Source of the DNA: Chara braunii
Lineage: Eukaryota; Streptophyta; Charophyceae; Charales; Characeae
Direction of reading: 5' to 3'
Length of the DNA: 47,299 bases
Assembly: GCA_003427395.1 (NCBI GenBank)
Contig: BFEA01000709.1
Location: 407,747 to 455,045, forward strand
The position numbers and the translations under genes were made by a program. The notes below the pieces were generated by a model that was given only the letters and a program-made list of their open reading frames with translations, was not told the origin of the DNA and ran no database searches. Shown piece by piece: positions 18,600 through 29,170 of the stretch (its first letter is position 1; each line of letters starts with the position of its first letter).

Positions 18600-19513
18600 T
18601 TTTGATAGGTGGGAGTGGGTGGTGTATGGTATATTGAGACTTGTATGGAGTCGAGATTTGTTGCTCCGAACGTGAGCGCTGGTAACTGCCTGTGCTCGAA
18701 CTTCACATCGATTCGCAAGGCAATAGCGACCTTCCTCCTTTCCCGATCCCAAAGGAGGATGATCTCTACTGCGATGTGGATGTGCGGACGGCGCTATTGC
18801 AGACCGATCGGTTTCACTTTGATAACCCCTCCAAAGCGTGTCATATAGGGGGAACAGGGTTTGTTCTGATTGATCGGTTTTCTTCCCCATCACTGACTTG
18901 ACGATACTTCCCTGGTTGGCAACCCACGCCGTATGGGAGCCTCAATTTAATTGTCGTTGGTGTCAGCTGGGATATGTTGTTCCTAGCGGAGGCTGGTGCT
19001 GGGCTACGAAGTGTCCGTCTGGTTCCCAGATCTCTCTCGTAACGCAGGAGCTCTTCCAGCGAACTTCCGGACCTGGGTGCCCAAGATCCCGCCTCTGTCG
19101 AACGACGAGACTTCTAGCCAATTGGACGAACCTCGTGAGCCCGACTCGGATGCTTAGGGCGTCCACTGTCTCCTTGGCCCCCACCGAGAAGGTTAGCATG
19201 AACCTAACACGAGATAAGTGATAGATTCGTTGTCTCCTTTTTCTCTTGGGCATAGTCTTTTGCGGTTATGTTTGGTGTCGAATGAGTGGCGTTGTTGTCC
19301 TCAAGCTGACGGGTGGTTTTGATTATGCCTCGCCCTTCGGCACTTGTCTAAACTTTGGAAATTTGGGATTATCCCAGTCGGCTGAAGTTTCTGAAATCAG
19401 CCTTGGGACTGAGGCGAGCACCTCAGTTTCGCCCTGGCGGTTTAACCCCCGCCCAAAATGCTCGGCTATGCCCACGGGTACAAGATGTTGTGTGGGGTGC
19501 GAGGTAAGTATCA
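18600..19513 (+). pseudogene. Family X copy D, frameshifted
   Basis: Pieces of the family X protein appear in order: MESRFV, GNCLCS; then, after a frame change, PPFPIPKEDDLYCDVDV and GFVLID; then, after a deletion, LTILPW and CRWC; then FPDLSRNAGALPANFRTW and LSNDETSS, ending at a TAG near 19156. Downstream, GCCCAAAATGCTCGGC and a weakened terminus GCGAGGTAAGTATCAG close the copy near 19513. At least two frame changes and a roughly 30-bp loss make it non-functional. No TATA module is seen upstream, so it is probably 5'-truncated near the C-rich minisatellite. Confidence 0.6.
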
Positions 19514-19839
19514 GAGCTGATTCGTTTCAGCCCCAAGGCGTTATCGGAAAAACCTTAGTTTGGGAGGCTGGCGCCTCGACCCCGTCGGTCTGCCACAATA
19601 ATCGCAACCCTGCTCGAGGCAGACCTCGAGTTCAACCCCAAGATATGGCCGAGGGCCAATCGGAACACAGGGCGGGCAACCATGTGGCCTTGCCCAGAAC
19701 CCCCTGCACCTTGTCCCTCCGCCTTCCAAGGATCCCATCTTTGCAGAAGACGAAAAAGATCCTCGTACCTGTTTGGCTGCCTTAAACCGCTAGTACTTGG
19801 CCCAGCCATGCAGAAAGTTTTTGTCGCGCCGTTGAAAAA

Positions 19840-20159
19840 AAATGACGGCCTCCGAAGTGGTGCGGGTATCATTCCGACACACACAGGCTGATGTGTGGTG
19901 TACTGGTGCTTAGGCACAAGGATGGTCTGACCAGTTGCTCAGGGAGTGCATCCCGGGGCGGCTAGCGGGTATGGCAATTGAATGGTACGGGCATAAGTTG
20001 TATACTAACTGGCGAAGTTTCCAAATGAGCTTTCTTGAACGCTTCGACCATATAGCGTCCGGGCAATGCCTGTACCTCAGGAAGCAATACACGCAGCAGC
20101 ACCGTGAGACGCCGGCCTGGTATGCTGAAAGGCATGCGCACACGTGCACGTGTACGTGA
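19840..20159 (+). pseudogene. Retrotransposon gag-like fragment
   Basis: The frame from about 19840, with a stop near 19912, continues through 19935-20159. It contains LAGMAIEWYGHKLY, NWRSFQMSFLERF and LRKQYTQQ, which resembles the capsid-like retrotransposon gag domain of Ty3/Gypsy elements (W at the end of one helix, then W-x2-F-x4-F-x2-F). Only about 70 residues remain, with no protease or RT nearby. Family assignment is by motif memory and should be checked by profile search. An AAACCGCTAGTACTTGG motif of the dispersed repeat family lies just upstream at 19784. Confidence 0.5.
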
Positions 20160-20546
20160 TGCGGTGCATTTACAAATAAAAAACAAAAAAAAGGAAAAAG
20201 TGTAGGTCGTGGTAACCAAATGTGTCCCTCCCTTTTGAAAATTGTACATCCACAGAAAATAAATAAATAAATTGGGGTCACTTCGTACTACTCATTGGAT
20301 CTATTGAATTCTATTCTCTTTTCCGAACGGTCGCCTGCAAAGAATCAGCAGAGTTCCCATGCATTTGGACGTAATGTTCATCCAACTGCTGGAAGACCAC
20401 GAGCAGGCCGGTAACATATCCTGGATTCGGAATTCAGGTCCGTGTTCCAAGAGTTATGGGTTACAAAAGTACTACAAACACTACAGTAGCTGTCTTGTTT
20501 TTTTCAAAATTTTTGTTTTTCCTTTTTTTACGTGCAGTGGCCCTAA

Positions 20547-20657
20547 GGGCCTGGGTCCACTCATCAAAAAAGAAAAACATATGTCTTGTATGGTTCCAGT
20601 TTCTAGTAGAAGATTCATTCTAGTTTTGCACATTTGGTGAGTAGTGGAGTGAAGCCC
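20547..20657. mobile_element. 111-bp MITE related to 6001-6120
   Basis: The left end is GGGCCTGGGTCCACTCATC and the right end in reverse GGGCTTCACTCCACTACTC. The inner right half matches 6070-6120 closely (GATTCATTCT, GCACATTTGGTGAGTAGTGG). Flanks are TAA (20544-20546) and TGA (20658-20660), one base different. Confidence 0.65.
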
Positions 20658-20864
20658 TGAAAAACACATGCCGAGTTAGTAAGTCAGTAACCCATAACTG
20701 CTGAAACACGGACCCGAATTCGAAGCTATAGCTGGCCTGCTCCCTCCTTACTACAAGTCCAATGTACACATCTCCTGCCCATGGGACCCTTGCCAATTTT
20801 TGGTAGAGACCTTTTGAAGTACTGGCAGGGGTTGTCTGAATAATTTGAAAGGGCTCTTTGCTCC

Positions 20865-20865
<1 letters not shown>

Positions 20866-20923
<58 letters not shown>
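20866..20923. repeat. (CT)n microsatellite
   Basis: About 29 CT units. They generate Ser-Leu and Arg-Glu frames on both strands that are not genes. Confidence 0.95.
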
Positions 20924-20925
<2 letters not shown>

Positions 20926-21099
20926 GCGTGTATACACACATCACGGTCGCTTCTACTTCTTCTTCTTTTTCTTTCTTTTCTTTTTTTTTTTCTGCACATC
21001 TGCGATCAGCGCACTGCGCAGCCGGGACCACACTGCGCAGCGCACTTCACCTATGCGCCGCAGGTATGATTCAGATACAAGCTAAAAATCCCGGAAAGC

Positions 21100-22366
21100 A
21101 GACAAAACTCTCGGACAAAACCCTCTTGAATGCACCACAGGCATTATTACGGCCAGATTCATTTAGCCCAACTAATCGTTCAATCAGCCAACACCAAACC
21201 CAAATCATCATCTAGTTAGTCATGTAATTTCCAGCACAAACAAACCCTCAAAAAACAGTCTCACTGTCAATAACAAGACAGCTAAACACGGTCCCAAAAT
21301 GACCTATAAAACCCTTAGTAAGTTAGTACCCTTGGCTATTCCTTAACACAACTAACAACTAACATCCATGCAAAACAGCCTTGGCTGGGAAGCACAAATA
21401 ACCCACAACTAGTAAGAATAGCAGTGGCAATGATCAACCGATAGACTAAAATTGAATCAATCAATCACACCAGATCAAAACTGAACTGAACCGAACAAAA
21501 CGAAATCAACCGCACCACACAAAACCAAGCCCCGCTTTCTCTTCCAAACCAAATCAAACTGCACCACCCTCAACCAGGCCACACCGAACCAAACCAAACC
21601 AAACCAAAGCAAAGTAAACCAAATCAAGTGAATCAGACCCAATCAAACCAAATAAAACCAAATCCAAACCAAATCAGATCAGTCCGTTGAAATTCCTCCA
21701 TCCATCCATCCATCCATCCATCCATCCATTAATCAGCTGATCAATCGATGAATTAAGTCAATCAACAAATCAATGAGTGCAATACATTATAACCAATTGA
21801 ATCCACCGAGCAATGAAATCCGGTCTATCCAGTCAACCACAGTCCAACAGAAGCACCCAGCTGATCCCTAATGTCCCTCGGCAGCGGTCCTAATTCTCTG
21901 CAGATCTAGAACACATGAAGGGGATTTCTCCAATCTGTCTCCCGAACATCGCTCAAAGCTGCCTGACGCAAATGCCAGCCCGGCAACCTAACAGAGTAAA
22001 TGATGAGCTTCATGGCACCGTCGCCTAATCATCCAATCAAGCTCAAGATGTTGATTGCTTGCCTGTGTGAAGACCTAATACTTCCAGTTGTCTGCCATCG
22101 CTGATCCATCACATCACCCAGCACAGACCACAAACGTGCCAGCTACTCAACACTCGGTCTCGACCGAAAACAAGAGGGTCTGAACCACGGCATATTCATT
22201 TGATGAATTTTTATCGTATTTCCAAACGCACAGGCAATCCTGAGATCCACCCATCTGTCTGCCACAGGCCCCCAATGTCAACAAATGCCCAGCTTTGTGG
22301 CTTTAACAGAGAAGAGAAAAGACCTGTCGTACAGACACCACCAAAAATGATCAGCGATCAGCCTCA

Positions 22367-22370
<4 letters not shown>
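21100..22370. other. A/C-rich low-complexity DNA with (TCCA)n
   Basis: Degenerate ACCAAA/AATCAA units dominate 21480-21680, and an exact (TCCA)n tract covers about 21697-21729. The rest is AT-rich with many CAATCA motifs. No gene seen. Confidence 0.6.
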
Positions 22371-22420
<50 letters not shown>

Positions 22421-22422
22421 NN

Positions 22423-22491
<69 letters not shown>
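22371..22491. repeat. (CT)n-(CA)n compound microsatellite
   Basis: CT units (22371-22420), two Ns (22421-22422), then CA units with two AAACA interruptions to about 22491. The Ns mark an assembly uncertainty at the repeat junction. Confidence 0.95.
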
Positions 22492-22495
<4 letters not shown>

Positions 22496-22499
22496 AGGC

Positions 22500-23584
22500 A
22501 TACATACAAAGAACAAAAGGAAGAGGGGAAAAAAAGGAGTCAAGAGATGCGGATATCATCGCAACGAAGATTAGTCTGACGTCAATTTCCGAGATATACA
22601 GGACTGCGTAATCTGCTGGGAATGCTCACTCTGCCCTTGCATGCTGGACAGACCTGTTTCCTCCCCCAAGTCCTAGAGGCTTTGAGTGTTCTCCAGGAGA
22701 CTCATGCTAATGATGTTGGAGCATTCCTGGCCGAACGTTGTCAAGGCAAGTCTGACATTAACCAAGGCAGGATTCTTTCTACCATATATGACTTGTGCAC
22801 GGACACTTAATTCCTCTGCAAAATTTCACCGAGACCATCATCTCTCTGACCCTCTACCTTACCAAATTGCCCTGGCTATTCTTACTAAAAAAAAAAAAAC
22901 AATACCCATCTACGGTCTGAGAGTTGATGTAAATATCTGCTGACATAAACGGTTGCATAATAAGAAGAGCTCAATGGAACAAAGAATGTAAATGCCTGCC
23001 AGCATAACCTGATTCACGATCCTAAGCAGTCAAGACACAAATGCTCTCAAACACTATGGGCTGCAGCCTAACTCCCTTTGCACCCCCCTTTGCGCTCCCT
23101 TCGCGACTGATTCCGACCTGGCGTGAGCTGTGCAAGCAGACTAATCGAGTTGCCTCTCCAACTTCTGCAACCCGAAGTTGGAACAGATCACCTAAACTGT
23201 CACAAATTCTCGGGGGGTAAAAAACACCGAAAAGCAGCCTTATCACACTCTTCAGACACCGACTGATTGGCACTGAAAACAGGCCAGTGTGCATGCTGCA
23301 AACTCTTCAAGCAAACAATAAAGTTATAAAACTGTCTCGTGGAATTCTCGAGAGGTGCCGATTGGTGCCAGCCGGCCATCGCAACAACAACAAGGATGGA
23401 ATGGAGACCAACCCCTGAACCAAACAACCCCCTGACACTCCAAAGTCACGCCCAAGGTTGTCAAACATTGCACACAGCAACCAGTTTTTCATTATTAACT
23501 CTGCAAACAATCAAAAGAGTCAAAACCTTGGACAAGGTTAAGCTTCGGCTTGCAAGCTTATGTCTGATAAAAAGCTAATCTACA
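22500..23584. other. 3' flank of the UGGT gene, no second gene seen
   Basis: Short frames on both strands are unremarkable. There is an A-run at 22889-22900. On the UGGT sense (minus) strand I see no poly-A tract just after the stop codon, which would have marked a recent retrocopy. Confidence 0.5.
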
Positions 23585-26500
23585 TCACAACTCGTCTCGT
23601 TCGCCAGAGGACCTCGTCACAGCAGAACCGGAGCCTTTGCCCTCCTCCTGGTGCACCCCAGATGGGCAAGACGACCGCCCGTTTGTGCTTGTGTCAACTA
23701 CACTATCAGTAGTTCCTTTCTGCCCTTCGCCTTCCATGCTTTGTTCACTCAGCATCGAGCTCGGGGCGGAAGCTGGCTCCTCTGGTGACTTCATATCGAC
23801 TTCGGGAAGCTCTGCATCCGGTTGCAGCTGCATGTACATGCGCTCGATCTTCGCGGTGAATATACGCTGCTCTTCGTCAAGTGCTGGCCATTCAGCCACA
23901 ATTCTCTTCGCTCCTTCGAGCTTCGGCTCCTTGGTCATCGGGTTGTTACATAAATCAATTGTCTTCGCCTTTGCCTTGGTTGCGTTTCCGCACCAGGATT
24001 CGCACCACAACCACTCCATCGGCAGCGAGAAGATCGGAACCTTGTGCTGGGCATAGTTTGGCAGATCCTGGTCCAGGTTAGCCAGACTGTTGGGATCCCT
24101 GCTGAGGCTCTCGTAGACCACACGGAGATGGTCTCCAGCCGCGATTAGTCGGAACTTTGCGAGATGAACCACGTAAAGTGCACTGATGTGATAAGGCCTG
24201 CCTCGCAGATGATCCTTCCAGAACCCCTGTTTCCAGAAGCGGTAGCCATCCATTTCCTTGTTGTTGTCACAGAAAGGGGTATACGCAAGGGGCTTGCCTT
24301 TCAAATCCATGTCGTAGAGTTCGCCGAGATCTGTACGCACGATCTGATCCGCATCGACAAAGATCACCTTCTTCAAGCTGAGTGGAAACAGTACATCCAG
24401 GAATAGGATCTTGTAAGCCCATATGATCCTCTGCTTCTCCACTTGCTTGTGTAGCCATGAGGGCCATTTATATGTCACGAGTTCGTACTCAAAGTCGTAC
24501 TCCCTCGACATGTGCGGGATCAGGTCCTTGAAGCTTGGAGACAGGTAATTCTTGATAAACCAGAACTTCACGGGCCGGTTCGTATTCTTGATGACACTCA
24601 AAATCATAATCCTCAGAAAACGCTCATACAGGTGTCCGCTAGCCACTGAGAAGATGTGGATCATTTCACCCGTCCTCCTTGACGAAGGTGGCAGCCCTTC
24701 TGGAGATGATGCTTCCAACGAGGAGAGATTGGAACCCTCTTTCTTCCTACCACCCAGTCCCAGAAACCAATCAGACCACGAGCTGCCTCTCTTATTAGAC
24801 CCTCCTGCACCGTGTCTTGCGATTGTGGCTCCTTGCTCCTCGTCCTCGTTATTCCAATCTCCCTCCTCCCACAAAATCTTCTCAGTCTCCTTGCCAGGCC
24901 TCTTCTTCACTTTCATTCTGACCACCTTGCCCTTCAGATCACTCACCACCACACGTACGCTCACCACCTCCTCTTCGCCGGCATCTCCCTTTTCCGGGAT
25001 CAACGTGTTGTCAGCATCTGCATGCACAGTACTGTAGAGCAAGGCAGACCGGCCGGGGGCAAGCCGCAAGGCCCACACTCCAGGAGCAGCCTTCAGCTGA
25101 AAGTACCCCAGGTTCGCCATCACGATTGTGTCCACGATGTGCGGGTTTTCCTTGGTTCCCAGCAGAAGCTGCAGTCCCCGGGGGGGGTCTCGCGAACCCT
25201 CTTCAAAGCAATGCCCTGTTACCATAAGTGCCTCCAGCTCAAACGCCACATGCATGGTGCCCGCATCCAGCTTTTGCAGCTGCAGGTTGTCAAGGTCGTA
25301 AGGCGCGACCACAGGCTCCACAAGCCAAGGCTCTGGCACATACAGGTTCATCGTAAGCGTCCGCGAGGCTGGCATGTTGATGAATCGTGCCGCCGCGCCA
25401 TCCTGAAGGCTGCTAACCAGATCCTTGTTCAGAGGTTGGGCGAATCTGTAGAAGTTCTTCAAGGGGAGATCAGCCAGGTTGGTCTGTGGATTCAGGATAA
25501 TGCGGAAGCTGGGATGCAACCAGTCGCGCAGGAGTATGAGCAGAGGTGTGATGGCCTGGGCAGTTGTGCTGATCGGGTCAAGGATGGCATCGACTGTCAG
25601 CAAGGAGTTGTCGTCCTGATGAACAATTGCACTGTGCTGATCAGATAGGAACTCGAACTTGGCCGTCTCCGAGGTTTTGGTCCGGCTTGAGACAGCAGAC
25701 GATGCTGCCATGATCATAGTACTCAGGAATTCGCTCGTCACGTCATCGGGATCGGCATCGCTCCATTCGAGATCCTCCATGAGCGTCTCCACTTCAGACA
25801 CCCTTTGGGAGTACTCGACTTTCCCAAGCAGTTCAAAGTCTTCGGCAGTCAATTGCTTGCAGTCCCGACCCAGCAGCAGCACTCTGCCGTTGGTGACGAC
25901 AGCGTCCAGACCCGGTTCAATCCCCAACGACTTCACGAATTCCTGCTCCTCCTGGATCCGCTGAAGTGCATCGCGAATGGCTGTGGGATCTGTCAACGAC
26001 TTGAGAAGGCCGTCAGGCCTCAGACCAGCAGACTTCGCCATCGCTGCCACAGAGTCAAGGAGGGTATCCCTGACAGAAGCTTCGGCCTGCAACTTGTTCG
26101 TTGATGTCATCAACTCCGCCACGGCTGAGGATTCCAGCAGAGTCTGCAAGAAAGGCAGCAGCTTGGCAGACTGGCCAGGAAGGCTCGTGGCAGCTAGGAG
26201 AATACGTGGTAAGAGAGAAGCAGCAGCAGCCGCAGCAGCTGCAGCAGGGCGTTCAGGATCATCATCAGCCCCAGGGGCAGAGGTCCGATCCCTCGTCCTT
26301 CTCGGATTGTGCAAGATTCCCACGCGTGATTTGCCCTCCACGTCACTGGCCAAGTGTCGAAGCGCCTGCAGGACAAGCTGCTTGCCTTCCTTCCGTTCGA
26401 TATCCACAACCACCAGATGAGAGATCGCTTTCACTTCGTCATCGCCTCCTGGGTGATGGAGGTACCTGAGCTTCCTCAGGATGCTCTTCTCCTCCACAGC

Positions 26501-29170
26501 AGCAGATGCCAATTCCACGTACTTGGGTTTTGTCCCATCACTTGACAAGACCACTGGGTTGTAGCGAGCGAAGCCGTGCTCTTGCAGTAACCTGTCCAGC
26601 ACGTTCGTCTTCTGAGAGATCAAGCCGTAATACACCTTCTCTTGGATCCTACCCAGCTCCTCGTTCATGGCAATGAGCACCTGATTAGAAGGGAAAACGA
26701 GGCCATTCATGACCAGGCACGGGATGGCGGCGTTATCGAGACCCTTCCTGTGAGCGAAGAGAGTGCTGAGGATCACATCGTCCAGGTAGTCGAGATTGCC
26801 ACGCAGCTCTGCAATCAGTTCATCTGCAGCCACCTTCTCCTTCTTCTCTTTGGCCAAGAGCCGTTTGAGAGTTGCCCTAAGCGCCTCCTCCAGGTGTTCT
26901 TGAGAAATCGCATCGTCCTCCTCTTCCGAGTCCGCCCCCGCAGACGGAGCGTCTCCTCCTTCCTCTCCCCCCCTCACCTCATTCAGCTTTGCCAGAAAGC
27001 TGAATCCTTCCTTCGCGCCGAAATTCCTCACAACATGATAGAACACCCTGGCTGTCATCAAGCTCACACTCTGACTCACAGTACCATTCTCCTCCTGCAG
27101 CGCCTTCTTCACTACCGCCTCTCCTCCTGCTCCTCCTTTCTCCTCGACTATGGACAACACCTCCCCCGTGGCGATGATTATACCGAACCGTACCGGGACG
27201 TTATTGTTGTAGTAGTGCATGATCGAGTCGACGGCACGCAGCGACTTCGGTGACCCGGGATCAATAACGTACACAGCGGTGAACAGATTCTTGCGAATGT
27301 ATCGCATCTGCCCTGGAAACATGGGCATCAGGAGCTCAAAGAGATTATTACCCCATCTTCGGTACTTGGCATCGGTTTCCAGGTCGTTCAAGAAGTGCAG
27401 GAATTCGTCCGACCTAACGTCCACGCGAACCACCATGTCGAGCGATGGCTCGGGAAGATTCATCATCTGTTTCATGACCTCTCTCGGAAGCTTCAGCTTG
27501 GAGAGCTGGGAGCCGAGCGCTATCTCCTTCCTCGCAATCTCCATCAACGTGAACAGATCCAGGTTTTCCAGATCGATTACTGCCTGATTGATTGCCAGCA
27601 AGTTCTTTCCCGCCATCAGCATTCTCTGATTACTCAGGATCTCGTCCGAGACCGTCTTATTCAGCTTCATTCTCGACAAGGAAGACACGACGCTGGGGAA
27701 ATTGTGATTGATTTCTTGCAGAAGCCGCAGGGGATCAGAGGCCTGAGCGATCCTCTGCGAGGCTAGCAACCCTATATCCTTCAGATCCCACACGTTGATC
27801 TTGTCATCAATGTCTGCTGCCGACATCAGATGGTCGCGGAACGTCAGGAGCTCGGCTGCTTTCTCTGGTCGTCTGGCCAGCAGCTTCGAGAAGATGAATC
27901 CATTCACTGCGCGATCCAGATCCTCTGTCGGCTTCCCGCTCTCCGTCGCCACATCTTTCTTCACGCTGCTGTCGTCGATCGCGCTATACTCCATGTTCTT
28001 TAATGCCAGCTCAACGCCGTACCCGCCAAGAGTGACATCGGCCCCCGCCCCCATCAAGAGGCAATTCCCGCCATCTCCACCACAGCCATGCGGCAGAACC
28101 GGCCGATAAACATACTTAAAATAGCCCTCCCTGGCTGCTGCGGAGAGCGCAGCGTGCATTTTCTCAAAACACGCTGTCCCCATGGCCCCATAGAGGACTG
28201 CAACAGCAGCAACACTGCTGCCGTCAGAGATGACATGATCAAAGCTGTGGACCTCTACAAGATGCTCAGCCTCGTCCGCCACCGTGGCACCGAGCTTGGC
28301 GCGCTCGATCCACGTGTCCAGCTCCGCGGGATCGAGGAGCGGCTTTTGCCCGCCAACATCGACCCAACAGCAACTCCCGTTAGTGGGGAAGGGATCGCTA
28401 CTGTCGAGTCGATGACGATCCTTCGCCGCTGCTGAGTTGGCAGGCCCCGGGCGGGCCACGTGTCGTCCGCTCCTCCCCCCGTCCTCAGCCGCGGTAGCAT
28501 CATCATCAGAGGGGGAGGAAGAAGTGAAGCCAAAGCGACGGAGAGACTGCCACGCCAGCTGTCGATACACGACCAGCTTGGGAGAGTATTCGCGGAAAGA
28601 AAGCGACAGAAGGAAAATGGGCTCGAACGCGGGACCTAGAAGGCGTCGCACACTGCCGCCCATCGCCGCCGCGCATCTCTCATCCGCCGGCAAGGACTCA
28701 CCCGTCGCTCCTATCGACTGAGGAGGAGGTTGGCCGTGTATCCATTCCTCCACGAACGGCCAGAACAGATCCTCCCTCGTCGCTCCGACGAACTCTCCGG
28801 CTTCGAGGAGGAGGGAGGTTCCCGACCACTTGGCGCGCAGCGAGACTTGCACACCCTTCGGAAGGTAGGTTACACCTGGGCTGCCATCTGCGATGACGAC
28901 AGTCATCATCGTCACAGCGAAAATCAATACACTGACCGCCATTGCCGCCATTGCCAGGGGACCGCAACGCGCCGAGCTTAACACCGAAACTCCATATCCG
29001 CTTAACCGGCGGGCAGATAAGGTCGGTGATGATGATGATGATGATGAGGAGGAGGAGGAGGAGGCGGAGGGGGAGGCTGACGAGGATGGGTAGAATGAAG
29101 GTGACAAGGACGATAACGATACACGATCGAACAATGTGACAGCATCCCGTACACGGTGGAAGGAGTCCAT
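23585..29170 (-). CDS. UGGT: UDP-glucose:glycoprotein glucosyltransferase (UGGT), single exon
   Basis: This enzyme of the ER lumen adds one glucose from UDP-glucose to high-mannose N-glycans of misfolded glycoproteins, returning them to the calnexin/calreticulin cycle. From the first ATG (29170) the frame is 1,861 codons. A hydrophobic signal-type segment (VSVLIFAVTMMTVVIA) follows Met74, at 28951, which may be the true start; the preceding residues are Ser-rich. The N-terminal folding-sensor region shows family hallmarks (YGAMGTACFEKMH, MFPGQMRYIRKNLF, FGIIIATGE, MNGLVFPSNQ, LTAEDFELL). The C-terminal GT24 catalytic domain runs from about residue 1503 (HIFSVASGHLYERF) with the DAD metal/UDP motif at about 1606-1608 and NLDQDLPNY near 1698. 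The protein ends RDEL, an ER-retrieval signal. It is longer than the usual 1,500-1,650 residues, partly from low-complexity insertions (an Ala run and Asp/Glu stretches). There are no introns, stops or frameshifts, whereas flowering-plant UGGT genes have many introns. Confidence 0.95.
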   Translation of the reverse strand: MDSFHRVRDAVTLFDRVSLSSLSPSFYPSSSASPSASSSSSSSSSSSSPTLSARRLSGYGVSVLSSARCGPLAMAAMAVSVLIFAVTMMTVVIADGSPGVTYLPKGVQVSLRAKWSGTSLLLEAGEFVGATREDLFWPFVEEWIHGQPPPQSIGATGESLPADERCAAAMGGSVRRLLGPAFEPIFLLSLSFREYSPKLVVYRQLAWQSLRRFGFTSSSPSDDDATAAEDGGRSGRHVARPGPANSAAAKDRHRLDSSDPFPTNGSCCWVDVGGQKPLLDPAELDTWIERAKLGATVADEAEHLVEVHSFDHVISDGSSVAAVAVLYGAMGTACFEKMHAALSAAAREGYFKYVYRPVLPHGCGGDGGNCLLMGAGADVTLGGYGVELALKNMEYSAIDDSSVKKDVATESGKPTEDLDRAVNGFIFSKLLARRPEKAAELLTFRDHLMSAADIDDKINVWDLKDIGLLASQRIAQASDPLRLLQEINHNFPSVVSSLSRMKLNKTVSDEILSNQRMLMAGKNLLAINQAVIDLENLDLFTLMEIARKEIALGSQLSKLKLPREVMKQMMNLPEPSLDMVVRVDVRSDEFLHFLNDLETDAKYRRWGNNLFELLMPMFPGQMRYIRKNLFTAVYVIDPGSPKSLRAVDSIMHYYNNNVPVRFGIIIATGEVLSIVEEKGGAGGEAVVKKALQEENGTVSQSVSLMTARVFYHVVRNFGAKEGFSFLAKLNEVRGGEEGGDAPSAGADSEEEDDAISQEHLEEALRATLKRLLAKEKKEKVAADELIAELRGNLDYLDDVILSTLFAHRKGLDNAAIPCLVMNGLVFPSNQVLIAMNEELGRIQEKVYYGLISQKTNVLDRLLQEHGFARYNPVVLSSDGTKPKYVELASAAVEEKSILRKLRYLHHPGGDDEVKAISHLVVVDIERKEGKQLVLQALRHLASDVEGKSRVGILHNPRRTRDRTSAPGADDDPERPAAAAAAAAASLLPRILLAATSLPGQSAKLLPFLQTLLESSAVAELMTSTNKLQAEASVRDTLLDSVAAMAKSAGLRPDGLLKSLTDPTAIRDALQRIQEEQEFVKSLGIEPGLDAVVTNGRVLLLGRDCKQLTAEDFELLGKVEYSQRVSEVETLMEDLEWSDADPDDVTSEFLSTMIMAASSAVSSRTKTSETAKFEFLSDQHSAIVHQDDNSLLTVDAILDPISTTAQAITPLLILLRDWLHPSFRIILNPQTNLADLPLKNFYRFAQPLNKDLVSSLQDGAAARFINMPASRTLTMNLYVPEPWLVEPVVAPYDLDNLQLQKLDAGTMHVAFELEALMVTGHCFEEGSRDPPRGLQLLLGTKENPHIVDTIVMANLGYFQLKAAPGVWALRLAPGRSALLYSTVHADADNTLIPEKGDAGEEEVVSVRVVVSDLKGKVVRMKVKKRPGKETEKILWEEGDWNNEDEEQGATIARHGAGGSNKRGSSWSDWFLGLGGRKKEGSNLSSLEASSPEGLPPSSRRTGEMIHIFSVASGHLYERFLRIMILSVIKNTNRPVKFWFIKNYLSPSFKDLIPHMSREYDFEYELVTYKWPSWLHKQVEKQRIIWAYKILFLDVLFPLSLKKVIFVDADQIVRTDLGELYDMDLKGKPLAYTPFCDNNKEMDGYRFWKQGFWKDHLRGRPYHISALYVVHLAKFRLIAAGDHLRVVYESLSRDPNSLANLDQDLPNYAQHKVPIFSLPMEWLWCESWCGNATKAKAKTIDLCNNPMTKEPKLEGAKRIVAEWPALDEEQRIFTAKIERMYMQLQPDAELPEVDMKSPEEPASAPSSMLSEQSMEGEGQKGTTDSVVDTSTNGRSSCPSGVHQEEGKGSGSAVTRSSGERDEL

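Noticed and set aside
24552-29139. Plus-strand frames of 60-278 codons inside the UGGT gene
   Set aside because: Shadows of the strongly conserved minus-strand UGGT frame.
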